A stretch of 64,000 bases of DNA from contig NZ_FNUY01000004.1 in the NCBI RefSeq assembly GCF_900108245.1, positions 372,001 to 436,000 on the forward strand, given 5' to 3'. The position numbers and the translations under genes were made by a program. Source of the stretch: Allobosea lathyri (lineage in GTDB: Bacteria; Pseudomonadota; Alphaproteobacteria; Rhizobiales; Beijerinckiaceae). The notes below the pieces were generated by a model. That model ran no database searches. It worked only from the letters and a program-made list of their open reading frames with translations, and was not told where the DNA came from. Shown here piece after piece: positions 45,352 through 53,477 of this stretch (position 1 is the stretch's first letter; the number at the start of each line of letters is the position of its first letter).

Positions 45352-46281
45352 ATGCGCGAATCCATCATCATCGATACCGATCCGGGGCAGGATGACGCTG
45401 TCGCATTGCTGCTCGCCTTCGCCGCAAGCGACAGGCTCGATCTGCGTTGCATCACCACTGTCTCCGGCAATGTCCCGGTCGCGCAAACCACGGCGAATGC
45501 TTTGCGCATCTGCGAACTCGCCGGACGCAGCGATATAGCCGTGCATCGCGGCGCGGACGGTCCGCTGCTGTTCCCGCTGGGGACCGCCGAATTCGTCTGC
45601 GGTCCCGACGGACTGGCCGGAGCGGATTTACCGCCGCCGCGAGGCGAGGCCGCGCCCGGCCATGCCGTCGAGGCCATCATCGCGACGCTACGCGCGGCGC
45701 CCGATGACGGCGTCGCGCTCTGCCCACTCGGCCCCCTTACCAACCTCGCGCTTGCGTTCCGGCTCGCGCCCGACATTCTTCCGAAAATCCGCCGCATCGT
45801 CCTGATGGGCGGCGCGCTCGGCCTGGGCAACATGACGCCGGCGGCCGAGTTCAATATTCATGTCGACCCCCACGCCGCCGCGGTCGTCTTCGGATGCGGG
45901 CGCCCCATCGTCATGATGGGGCTGGGGGTCACGCATCAGGCCATTGCGAGCCACGAGCAGATTGCGCGCTTCGCCACACTCGGGACGGCCAGTGGGCGCG
46001 CGATCCACGGCATGTTGACCCGCCCCCGCCCGGGCGGGCTTGGAACGGCCGGCCACCCGATGCACGACCCCTGCGTCATCGCCTTCCTGCTCTGGCCGGA
46101 GCTGTTCGACGGGCGCGACTGTTTCGTCGAGATCGAGACCGCTGCCGGCGCCCTGCGGGGCCGCACCACCATCGACTGGAACGGCCGCCTGAAGCAGCTG
46201 GCCAACGCCCATGTCATCGCCACCGTGCAGGCCCACGAGCTGTTCGAGCGCATGACGGAACGCCTCGCCACGCTGCCGTGA
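45352..46281 (+). CDS. Inosine/uridine-preferring nucleoside hydrolase family protein
   Basis: A 309-residue N-ribohydrolase. The calcium-binding motif DTDPGQDDA is at residues 8-16, LCPLGPLTNLALAF and VLMGGALGLGN follow, and EFNIHVDPHAA carries further ligands. Family members split nucleosides into base and ribose. In an operon with a ribose-type importer, an FGGY kinase and oxidoreductases, it suggests that a nucleoside or ribosyl conjugate feeds the pathway. An upstream in-frame ATG at 45310 would overlap the ATPase gene. Confidence 0.9.
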   Translation: MRESIIIDTDPGQDDAVALLLAFAASDRLDLRCITTVSGNVPVAQTTANALRICELAGRSDIAVHRGADGPLLFPLGTAEFVCGPDGLAGADLPPPRGEAAPGHAVEAIIATLRAAPDDGVALCPLGPLTNLALAFRLAPDILPKIRRIVLMGGALGLGNMTPAAEFNIHVDPHAAAVVFGCGRPIVMMGLGVTHQAIASHEQIARFATLGTASGRAIHGMLTRPRPGGLGTAGHPMHDPCVIAFLLWPELFDGRDCFVEIETAAGALRGRTTIDWNGRLKQLANAHVIATVQAHELFERMTERLATLP

Positions 46282-46310
46282 CGCTCTCGCAAGCCGCCCA
46301 AGGACACCCC

Positions 46311-46832
46311 ATGCCCCATTTCGTCGAAGAGCTTCAGCAGGAAGCCGGCCAGGCTATCGATCGCATGCGAGAGGCTGCCCTTGCCGCCCGCCATACTCAC
46401 GCGCGGGCCGAACTGATGCGCCATATGCTGACCACCGCGCGCAAGGTGAAGGACAGGCCGAAGGCCGAAGCCGTCGAGACCGTCGTCAGGGAGTGGATGG
46501 ACGCCTGGAATCTTGGCCGAGCCGACTGGCCCCATATCGCCCGCGAGATGGACGCCTTCACCGAGGCCTTCCACGACTATGCCAACGATGCATCCGACGA
46601 TCACGACGCCGTTCTGCGCCGGTCCTGCGAGGCGCTTGATGCCGTCCTAGCCAAGGAAGGCACCTCGATCTCCGACCAGATGGCCTGGCGCTCGCAATGC
46701 GCGCATGGCTGGTGGGATCTGGTGAAGCCGGTCCCCGCCGATCTGCCGGGACGCAAGGAGCGCCCTTCCGTGCCGCCGGTCGAAGCTGGAAAGCCGTTCT
46801 GGGAAGCGGGCTGCGCCGGCTTCTGCCGGTAG
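46311..46832 (+). CDS. Hypothetical helical protein at the end of the sugar operon
   Basis: A 173-residue, mostly alpha-helical protein of unknown family. The ATG at 46311 is preceded by AAGGA with good spacing, 29 bp after the nucleoside hydrolase. Features are FVEELQQEAGQAIDRMREAA, a Trp-containing middle (VREWMDAWNLGRADW, also DQMAWRSQCAHGWWDL) and a Pro-rich tail ending in AGCAGFCR. No signal or membrane segment. It could be a cytoplasmic accessory protein; function not assigned. Confidence 0.55.
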   Translation: MPHFVEELQQEAGQAIDRMREAALAARHTHARAELMRHMLTTARKVKDRPKAEAVETVVREWMDAWNLGRADWPHIAREMDAFTEAFHDYANDASDDHDAVLRRSCEALDAVLAKEGTSISDQMAWRSQCAHGWWDLVKPVPADLPGRKERPSVPPVEAGKPFWEAGCAGFCR

Positions 46833-46878
46833 GGCGCATCGGATCGCGACAGGGCGCTATCTCCGATCGAATTCGCGC

Positions 46879-46998
46879 CGTCATCCCGGACAAGCGGCGA
46901 AGCCGCGCCGATCCGGGATCCATCGGAGGCCCAAATTTGTCGCCGGATTTGGCTCTACGATGGATCCCGGATCTTCGCTTCGCTGCGTCCGGGATGAC
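46879..46998. repeat. Family B palindromic repeat, copy 2
   Basis: Identical over 120 bp to the copy at 44401 except for one C-to-T change, in the same orientation. It lies between the end of the sugar operon and a leftward hypothetical gene. Confidence 0.88.
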
Positions 46999-47049
46999 CG
47001 CGTGCTTCAGGCCAAGCCTGTAGTCCCTATCTGCCGTTACCGCAGAAGA

Positions 47050-47406
47050 TCAGGGAAGCTGCTGGTTCTCGAAGAACCCGTCGAGCGGGATCTGCGTCGT
47101 CTTCTCGAAATCGTCCATCGCATCGACGAGGCGGGTGCGATAGTTCAGCAGCGCCAGCAGCAGCTGCGCCGCATCCCGCGAGAGACCGTAGCGCGACCAG
47201 CTTTCCGAGGTTCGCCGCTCAAGCCCGATCTGGTCTCCGAAAGCCTCGACGCTGGCGAATCCCAAGCCCGTCACGACCTTCCGCAACTCTTCCGCCGACA
47301 TGCGCGGCTTGACGATGTGCGAATGCACGCGCTCGAGCATCAGCCTGACGTCCGACGGCCGGAACTCCAGCGAGTTCCGCGCGAATTGTTCAAGATTGCT
47401 GGCCAT
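47050..47406 (-). CDS. Hypothetical protein with helix-turn-helix-like region
   Basis: A 118-residue protein. LRKVVTGLGFASVEAFGDQIGLERRTSESWSRYG resembles a helix-turn-helix followed by a Trp-containing turn, and the C-terminal AAQLLLALLNYRTRLVDAMDDF is helical. It may be a small DNA-binding protein. Start at 47406 has GGAGG nine bases upstream; the ATG six bases earlier overlaps that site. Downstream of the SorC gene on the same strand. Family not recognised. Confidence 0.55.
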   Translation of the reverse strand: MASNLEQFARNSLEFRPSDVRLMLERVHSHIVKPRMSAEELRKVVTGLGFASVEAFGDQIGLERRTSESWSRYGLSRDAAQLLLALLNYRTRLVDAMDDFEKTTQIPLDGFFENQQLP

Positions 47407-47448
47407 TCTCATTCTCCTCCACTTAATGTCGACGCGCGAGCGTGTCGG

Positions 47449-48474
47449 CTATTCCTGACCGCCCATGCGAGACAGCAGCGCTTCTGCGGCGCTCTCATCG
47501 GTGATTAGCACCTTTGCTGCGCTCGCGCGCAAGGCCGCGCGGATGGCCGGGGCCTTGTTGGCGCCGCCGGCCGCGATCGCGACCAGCCCGATGCCGGCAA
47601 GCTCCGACGGACTGACCGCCATGATACGCCTGTTCACGGGATGGTCCACCGGCCTCCCCTCGGCATCGATGAAATGGCACAGGAGGTCGCCGACCGCGCC
47701 TGCAGCCTTCAGCGAGGCGAGATCCGACTGCGGCAGTAGGCCCTCGCGAAACAGCGTCGAATCCTGCACGAGATCGCCGACGCTGAGCAACGCCACATCG
47801 GCAGCGCGCGCCCGCCCGAGCAGGTCGCGCAGGGTCGGCTCGCGCCACAAGGCGTCGCGCACCTCGACGCTGGAGACGAAGACGGGTGCGGTGAGCTGGA
47901 AACATTCCGCGCCGAACATATCGGCGACGCGCCGCGCCACGGCAGAGGGATTGATACTGCGCGAATGGGTCAATCCGCCGAGCAGGGACACGACCGACAT
48001 CGCTTCGATCTGGCGGGGCTGCATGCCGCGCAACGCCAGATGCAGCGTCTGCCCCCAGCCCACCGCGAGCGACATGTTGTCTCGCAGCATGTCGGACAGC
48101 CACAGGCCGGCCGCATAGCCCACCAGGGCGGAAATGCTGGCCGCATCGCGCGCCGTGGGCACGACCACGGCCTCGCGCAGCCCCAAGGCGGTCACGAGCC
48201 CGCGCTCCAACCCCACCTGGCTTGCGGAGCGTGCGTCGATCCGGATCTTGACGATGCCTTCGGCTCGCGCGGCAGCCAGCGTCCGGATCACCTTGATCCG
48301 GCTCAGGCCCAGCGCCTCGGCGATCTGTTCCTGGGTCAGCCCCTCGACATAATAGAGCCAGGCCGCGCGGACCTTCGCGTCGGCCACCGGTTCGCTGCCC
48401 TGCCCCAGCCGGATGTCCTCTGCCGTCACCATTGCATCCTTGCCGGCTGGTCGATCGCCCATATCGCGAACCAT
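47449..48474 (-). CDS. SorC/DeoR-type sugar-binding transcriptional regulator
   Basis: About 341 residues. An N-terminal helix-turn-helix (KVRAAWLYYVEGLTQEQIAEALGLSRIKVIRTLAAARAEG) precedes the sugar-isomerase-like effector domain of SorC proteins (LAVGWGQTLHLALRGM, VSLLGGLTHS, VALLSVGDL, GIGLVAIAAGGANKAPAIRAAL). It is divergent from the oxidoreductase/2-oxoacid dehydrogenase operon and should control it in response to a phosphorylated sugar. The start is uncertain; in-frame starts extend up to 48597 and down to 48435. Confidence 0.87.
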   Translation of the reverse strand: MVRDMGDRPAGKDAMVTAEDIRLGQGSEPVADAKVRAAWLYYVEGLTQEQIAEALGLSRIKVIRTLAAARAEGIVKIRIDARSASQVGLERGLVTALGLREAVVVPTARDAASISALVGYAAGLWLSDMLRDNMSLAVGWGQTLHLALRGMQPRQIEAMSVVSLLGGLTHSRSINPSAVARRVADMFGAECFQLTAPVFVSSVEVRDALWREPTLRDLLGRARAADVALLSVGDLVQDSTLFREGLLPQSDLASLKAAGAVGDLLCHFIDAEGRPVDHPVNRRIMAVSPSELAGIGLVAIAAGGANKAPAIRAALRASAAKVLITDESAAEALLSRMGGQE

Positions 48475-48520
48475 CGCCGCAGCGAGTCCGCCCCGCAATC
48501 TCTTCGCGAACTGTGACGTC

Positions 48521-48564
48521 TTGACAAGAGCAAGGCAATGACCTTTTGTGCCATTCAAAGCACA
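48521..48564 (+). promoter_or_regulatory. Candidate promoter and operator of the oxidoreductase/dehydrogenase operon
   Basis: TTGACA at 48521-48526 could be a -35 box for rightward transcription; the -10 region is weak (CCTTTTGT). An inverted repeat TGTGC-N8-GCACA (48547-48564) immediately follows, placed where a bound SorC regulator would meet the transcription start. Confidence 0.35.
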
Positions 48565-48602
48565 TATGTACCAGAAGACTCCGGGATGGAGACGCATTGA
48601 CG

Positions 48603-49961
48603 ATGGCCGCTATTCACTCGCCGTCCCCGACAGGCGCCCCCATTGCCGCCGGCCTGTCGCTGGCCGAAGCGCTGGAGCATCGCCAGAAGACCGGCAAGCC
48701 GGTTCGCGTCGGGCTGATCGGCGCCGGCCAGATGGGTACCGACATCGTCGTGCAGGTCGCGCAGATGCAGGGCATCGAGATCGCAGCCGTTGCCGACATC
48801 GCGCCGGACCGGGTCTCGCAGGCCGCCGCGCTCGCTGGCCAGGAGGTCGACATCGTCTCGGACAATGCCGGGCTTGAAGCGGCCGGGCGCAGGGGCCGCA
48901 TCGCCGCGACGAACTCACTCGACCTGATCTGCCGCTCGCCCGCCATCGACGTGATCATCGATGCAACCGGCAATCCCGAGGCCGGCTCGCGCGTGGCGCT
49001 GACCGCCATCGCCGCCCGCAAGCATATCGTGATGATGAATGTCGAGGCCGACATCACGATCGGCTCCTATCTCGCGGTCGAGGCCGCCAAGGCCGGCGTT
49101 GTCTATACGCTGGGCGCCGGCGACGAGCCGGCCGCCGCGATGGAGCTGATCAACTTCGTCCGTGCCATGGGCTACCCGGTCGTGGCCGCCGGCAAGGGCA
49201 AGAACAATCCCTTCCGCATCGACGCCGTGCCGGCCGACTATGTCGAGGAGGCCACCCGGCGGAACATGAACCCGCGCATGCTGGTCGAGTTCGTCGACGG
49301 CTCGAAAACCATGGTCGAGATGGTCGCGATCGCCAATGCCTGCGGCTTCGTGCCCGACATCCCGGGCATGCACGGCCCCGCCGCGCCACGCGCCGAATTG
49401 CAGGACTATTTCTGTCCGAAAGAAGAAGGCGGCCTGCTCTCGAACAAGGGCGTGGTCGATTTTTCCGTGGCGAAGGGTGTCGCGCCGGGCGTTTTCGTCA
49501 TCGCCGAGATGCGCCATCCCCGCGTCCGCGAGCGGATGAGCGATCTGCATCTCGGCCCCGGCCCCTACTATTCCTTCTTCCGGCCCTACCACCTCACCAG
49601 CCTGGAAGTGCCGCTTTCGGCGGCGGCCGCAGTGCTGTTCGGCCAGAGCCATATGCGCCCGCTTCCGGTTCCCACCGCAGAGGTCGGCTGCGTCGCCAAG
49701 CGCGACCTTGCCGTCGGCGAGACGCTCGATGCCATCGGTGAATACGGCTATCGCGGCTTTGCCCTGTCGCGCGTGGATTCCCTGGCGCGCAAGGCCCTGC
49801 CGATCGGCCTCGCCCAGGGCGCGACCATGACGCGTCCCGTCCGCAAGGGCGAATTGATCACGCTAGCCGACGCCGCACCCGACGAGCGCCTGAAGATCGT
49901 CGAAGTCCGCCGCGCACAGGAGGCGATGATCGCCGCGCTCGGACAGGGAGCATCGGCGTGA
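48603..49961 (+). CDS. NAD(P)-dependent oxidoreductase with C-terminal SAF domain (homoserine dehydrogenase-like, COG4091 type)
   Basis: A 452-residue protein. The N-terminal Rossmann domain contains [17 protein letters not shown] (about 34-50), followed by [18 protein letters not shown] and the dehydrogenase core with [27 protein letters not shown] domain ends the protein (about 365-440, [21 protein letters not shown]). Such proteins are annotated as predicted homoserine dehydrogenases, but the physiological substrate is unknown. Here it leads an operon for a 2-oxoacid dehydrogenase complex, so it may generate the 2-oxoacid or its precursor. Confidence 0.83.
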   Translation: MAAIHSPSPTGAPIAAGLSLAEALEHRQKTGKPVRVGLIGAGQMGTDIVVQVAQMQGIEIAAVADIAPDRVSQAAALAGQEVDIVSDNAGLEAAGRRGRIAATNSLDLICRSPAIDVIIDATGNPEAGSRVALTAIAARKHIVMMNVEADITIGSYLAVEAAKAGVVYTLGAGDEPAAAMELINFVRAMGYPVVAAGKGKNNPFRIDAVPADYVEEATRRNMNPRMLVEFVDGSKTMVEMVAIANACGFVPDIPGMHGPAAPRAELQDYFCPKEEGGLLSNKGVVDFSVAKGVAPGVFVIAEMRHPRVRERMSDLHLGPGPYYSFFRPYHLTSLEVPLSAAAAVLFGQSHMRPLPVPTAEVGCVAKRDLAVGETLDAIGEYGYRGFALSRVDSLARKALPIGLAQGATMTRPVRKGELITLADAAPDERLKIVEVRRAQEAMIAALGQGASA

Positions 49962-49978
49962 CCGCAGGAAAGACAGCC

Positions 49979-50983
49979 ATGACCGATACGGCGACGCGCC
50001 CCAATCAGAGGCCGGAGCTCGCAGCGCTCGACGATGCGACCCTGAGCGCCGCCCTGACCCGCATGCATCTGATCCGCAAATTCGAGGAGGCCGCCGAGGC
50101 GAGCTATATGCGCGGCCTGATCCACGGCACGATGCATCTCTCGATCGGCCAGGAGGCGAGCGCGGTCGGCACGACCCTGCCGCTCGAGGCGCACGACTAC
50201 ATCCTCTCGACCCATCGCGGCCATGGCCACTGCATCGCGCGCGGCGCCGAGCCGAAGCTGATGTTCGCCGAGTTCTTCGGCAAGGAAACCGGCTACTGCA
50301 AGGGTCGCGGCGGCTCGATGCATATCGCGGATGTCGAGGGCGGCAATCTCGGCGCCAACGGCATCGTCGGCGGCGGGCTGCCCATTGCGGTCGGCGTCGG
50401 CATGAGCATCAAGGCCCAGAAGAACGGCCGGGTCTGCATGGTCTTCTTCGGTGACGGCGCCTCCAATGAAGGCGCCTTCCACGAGGCGCTGAACATGGCC
50501 TCGATCTGGAAGCTGCCGGTCGTCTTCGTCTGCGAGAACAACAAATACGGCATGTCGATGGACATTTCGCGGGCCATGGCAGTGGCCAATGTGGCCGACC
50601 GCGCCAGCGCCTACGCCATGCCCGGCCATTGCATCGACGGCAATGATCTCGCGGGCGTCGCGGCCGTCGCGAACGAGGCGATCGCCAGGGCGCGTTCGGG
50701 AGGCGGTCCGTCGCTGATCGAGTGCAAGACCTATCGCCTGCGCGGCCACTCCAAAAGCGACCGCAATCTCTACCGGACCAAGGAGGAGATCGAGGACTGG
50801 CGCGGCCAGGACCCGATCCGCCGGTTGGAAGCCGAATTGCAGGTGCATGACCGCTTCGGCGCCGCCGAACTGATGTCGCTGGAAGAAGATGCGCAGCGCG
50901 AGATCGACGCCGCCGTCGAATTCGCCCGCACCTGCCCGGACCCCGATCCGAAAGACCTGACCCGTGACGTCTATGCGCTCTGA
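49979..50983 (+). CDS. 2-oxoacid dehydrogenase E1 component, alpha subunit (acetoin/pyruvate type)
   Basis: A 334-residue thiamine-diphosphate enzyme subunit. The TPP motif runs from [17 protein letters not shown] to [11 protein letters not shown] (GDG-N...NN), with substrate residues in [11 protein letters not shown] and GRGGSMH. The start at 49979 follows AGGAAAG; a GTG at 49958 overlaps the previous stop. It decarboxylates a 2-oxo acid (pyruvate, acetoin or a branched substrate). With the following genes it makes a complex lacking only E3. Confidence 0.92.
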   Translation: MTDTATRPNQRPELAALDDATLSAALTRMHLIRKFEEAAEASYMRGLIHGTMHLSIGQEASAVGTTLPLEAHDYILSTHRGHGHCIARGAEPKLMFAEFFGKETGYCKGRGGSMHIADVEGGNLGANGIVGGGLPIAVGVGMSIKAQKNGRVCMVFFGDGASNEGAFHEALNMASIWKLPVVFVCENNKYGMSMDISRAMAVANVADRASAYAMPGHCIDGNDLAGVAAVANEAIARARSGGGPSLIECKTYRLRGHSKSDRNLYRTKEEIEDWRGQDPIRRLEAELQVHDRFGAAELMSLEEDAQREIDAAVEFARTCPDPDPKDLTRDVYAL

Positions 50984-51995
50984 GTTGATCGAGCCGCCCG
51001 TGCAATTGCGCGAACTGACCTATGCCGAGGCTGCGCGCGAGGCGCTGGCCCAGGCGATGGAAGCCGATGAGCGCGTCTTCCTGTTCGGCGAGGATGTCGG
51101 CGTCTATGGCGGCGCCTTCGGCGTCTCCGGCGACCTCGTGCATCGCTTCGGCAAGGACCGCGTCATCGACACACCGATCAGCGAGCTCGGCATTGCCGGC
51201 GCGGCTGTCGGTGCCGCGATCACTGGCATGCGCCCGGTGCTGGAGATCCAGTTCTCCGATTTCGTCACGCTCGCCATGGAGCAACTGGTCAACCAGGCCG
51301 CGAAGATCCGCTTCATGTTCGGCGGCAAGGCCAGCGTGCCGATGGTCGTGCGCCTTCCCGGCGGCTCGGGAACAGGCGCGGCCGCCCAGCACAGCCAGAG
51401 CCTGGAGGCATGGTTCGCCCATGTTCCGGGCCTGAAGGTGCTGCAGCCGAGCACGCCGCATGACGCCAAGGGCATGTTGCTGGCAGCGATCGACGACCCC
51501 AACCCGGTCCTGATTTTCGAGCACAAGCTGCTCTACAAGACCAAGGGCCATGTGCCCGAGGAGCCCTATCGCGTCCCGATCGGCAAGGCCGCGATCCGCC
51601 GGGAGGGCACAGACATCACCATCGTCGGTTCCTCGATCATGGCGCTGAAGGCGCAGGCCGCGGCCGAGCGGCTGGCTGCGGACGGCATCTCGGCGGAGGT
51701 TATCGACCTGCGCTCGCTGCGCCCGATCGACTTCACCACCATCGCCGAGAGCGTGCGCAAGACCCACCGGCTGATGGTGGTCTATGAGGGCGTCAAGATC
51801 ATGGGCATCGGCGCCGAAATCTCCGCCATGATCGCCGAGAGCGAGGTCTTCGACTTCCTGGACGCGCCGATCATTCGGCTGGGCGGGGCGGATGCGCCGA
51901 TCCCTTACAACCCGGTTCTGGAAAAGGCTGCCGTGCCGCAGGAGGACGACATCGTCACCGCCGCGCAGAACCTTGTCCGTCGCGGAGAGGCCTGA
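50973..51995 (+). CDS. 2-oxoacid dehydrogenase E1 component, beta subunit
   Basis: A 340-residue transketolase-like subunit: [64 protein letters not shown] and [18 protein letters not shown]. These match the acetoin/pyruvate E1-beta family. It overlaps the alpha gene by 11 bases from the ATG at 50973 (GTG at 50964 is an alternative) and the E2 gene by one base (TGATG). Confidence 0.93.
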   Translation: MRSELIEPPVQLRELTYAEAAREALAQAMEADERVFLFGEDVGVYGGAFGVSGDLVHRFGKDRVIDTPISELGIAGAAVGAAITGMRPVLEIQFSDFVTLAMEQLVNQAAKIRFMFGGKASVPMVVRLPGGSGTGAAAQHSQSLEAWFAHVPGLKVLQPSTPHDAKGMLLAAIDDPNPVLIFEHKLLYKTKGHVPEEPYRVPIGKAAIRREGTDITIVGSSIMALKAQAAAERLAADGISAEVIDLRSLRPIDFTTIAESVRKTHRLMVVYEGVKIMGIGAEISAMIAESEVFDFLDAPIIRLGGADAPIPYNPVLEKAAVPQEDDIVTAAQNLVRRGEA

Positions 51996-53350
51996 TGCCG
52001 GTCGAGGTCATCCTCCCCAAGGTCGACATGGACATGGAGTCGGGCACGATCGAAGCCTGGCATGTCAAGGAAGGCGACCTGGTCCGCAAGGGCGACACGA
52101 TCTTCGAGATCGGCACCAACAAGGCCGTGATGGAGGTCGAAGCGCCCGCGACAGGCGCGATTCGACGAATTCGCGCGGAAACCGGCGTGGCGATCACCGT
52201 CGGCACGCCGGTGGCCTGGATCTATGTCGACGGCGAGGCGACCGATGGAGTCATCGCCGGCGCAGATCTCCTCCCTGTCGCTATGCCCGTGTCGGGACAG
52301 GTCGAACCCGCCCCGGCCTCGACTGCCGTTGAGCCCGTTGTCGCTGCCGCCCCGGCCGGCCTGCGGGCCACACCGCTCGCCCGCCGCGTCGCGCGCCAGA
52401 ACGGCATCGACATCAAGACGATCACAGGCACGGGGCCACGCGGGCGGATCAGCGAAAGCGACGTCACCGCGGCCCTCGTCCTTCGCGGGGCTCATCAGAA
52501 TTCGACCGTTCAAACGAGCCCTCATCCTGAGGAGGCCCACAGGGCCGTCTCGAAGGATGGTCAGAATGGCTCTCGAGCCTCGACGAACATCCTTCGAGAC
52601 GCCATTTCTGGCGAAATGGCTCCTCAGGATGAGGGCTTGAAAGACAAAGATCGCAGCCAATCCGCAGGCACGCTGAAACCCTTCTCCGCGATCCGCCGCA
52701 TCGTCGCGAGCCGGCTCTCGGAGAGCATGCGCAGCGCGCCGCATTTCTATCTCACCTCGGAGATCGAAATGAGCGCGGCTCGCGATCTGCTGCGCCGGCT
52801 ATCTGTCAGGCATGAGCGCCTGGCTGCCCCCAAGCCGAGCCTGACCGTGCTGATCGCCCGGGTGGTTGCCCGCGTACTTCGTGACCATCCTCTGCTCAAC
52901 GCGTCGGCCGAGGGCGAGGCAACGCGGCTGCATGAGCGCATCGATATCGGTGTGGCGATGGAGCGCGAGGGCGATCTCGTCGTGCCCGTATTGCGCGATG
53001 CCGGCAGCATGGACATGCTGGCGATGACGCGCGAATTCGCTAGGCTGCGCGAAGGCGTCGTCAAACGCAGCCTGACGCCGGCCGAACTTGGCGGCGGCAG
53101 CTTCACCATCTCCAATCTCGGCATGTACGGCGTCGACAGCTTCACCGCGATCATCAACCCGCCGCAAAGCGCGATCCTGGCGATTGGACGCACCGTCGAC
53201 AAGCCGGTGGGACGCGACGGGCAGATCGTGCTGCGGCCGATGGCGAACTTCACCCTGTCCTCTGACCATCGCATCGTCGACGGCGTCACCGCCGCGCGTT
53301 TCATGGCCGATCTGCGCGAAGCGCTGGAGAGCCCGGAGGTTCTGCTGTGA
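51995..53350 (+). CDS. Dihydrolipoamide acyltransferase (E2) with an in-frame palindromic-repeat insertion
   Basis: A 451-residue E2. Lipoyl domain 1-78 (lipoylated Lys43 in GTNKAVMEV), an E1/E3-binding domain about 124-161 (RATPLARRVARQNGIDI, GPRGRISESDV), and a catalytic domain about 226-451 with His425 and Asp429 in SSDHRIVDG. Between the last two, residues 175-214 are encoded by a complete family A repeat (52518-52636) that keeps the frame open. The insertion lies in the normally flexible linker, so the protein is probably still active. No E3 gene is adjacent; the genome's common lipoamide dehydrogenase probably serves. Confidence 0.9.
   Translation: MPVEVILPKVDMDMESGTIEAWHVKEGDLVRKGDTIFEIGTNKAVMEVEAPATGAIRRIRAETGVAITVGTPVAWIYVDGEATDGVIAGADLLPVAMPVSGQVEPAPASTAVEPVVAAAPAGLRATPLARRVARQNGIDIKTITGTGPRGRISESDVTAALVLRGAHQNSTVQTSPHPEEAHRAVSKDGQNGSRASTNILRDAISGEMAPQDEGLKDKDRSQSAGTLKPFSAIRRIVASRLSESMRSAPHFYLTSEIEMSAARDLLRRLSVRHERLAAPKPSLTVLIARVVARVLRDHPLLNASAEGEATRLHERIDIGVAMEREGDLVVPVLRDAGSMDMLAMTREFARLREGVVKRSLTPAELGGGSFTISNLGMYGVDSFTAIINPPQSAILAIGRTVDKPVGRDGQIVLRPMANFTLSSDHRIVDGVTAARFMADLREALESPEVLL
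52518..52636. repeat. Family A palindromic repeat, copy 3, inside the E2 coding sequence
   Basis: A 119-bp element with the same ends as the intergenic copies (GCCCTCATCCTGAGGAGGCC to GGCTCCTCAGGATGAGGGC). It is translated in frame as part of E2 and encodes a SPHPEE...VSKDG...ILRDA peptide, the same frame that is open in the other copies. Confidence 0.88.
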
Positions 53351-53477
53351 TTAAAGATGGCGACGCTTGCCTGAAGGCCGCCGCCGCCGCTTATCGATAG
53401 ACCGCGACAACCACTGACTAAGATCGTCCGACGCCGCCCGGCGCAAAGGACGACGAAGCCAACGGAGGAGACCTCTT

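Noticed and set aside
38665..52636. The repeats taken as a CRISPR array
   Set aside because: Copies are kilobases apart, each is a long self-complementary palindrome, and there are no regular spacers or cas genes.
53351..53477. A short gene between E2 and the AfuA-like gene
   Set aside because: No frame of meaningful length; it probably contains the importer promoter, although no clear -35/-10 pair could be seen.
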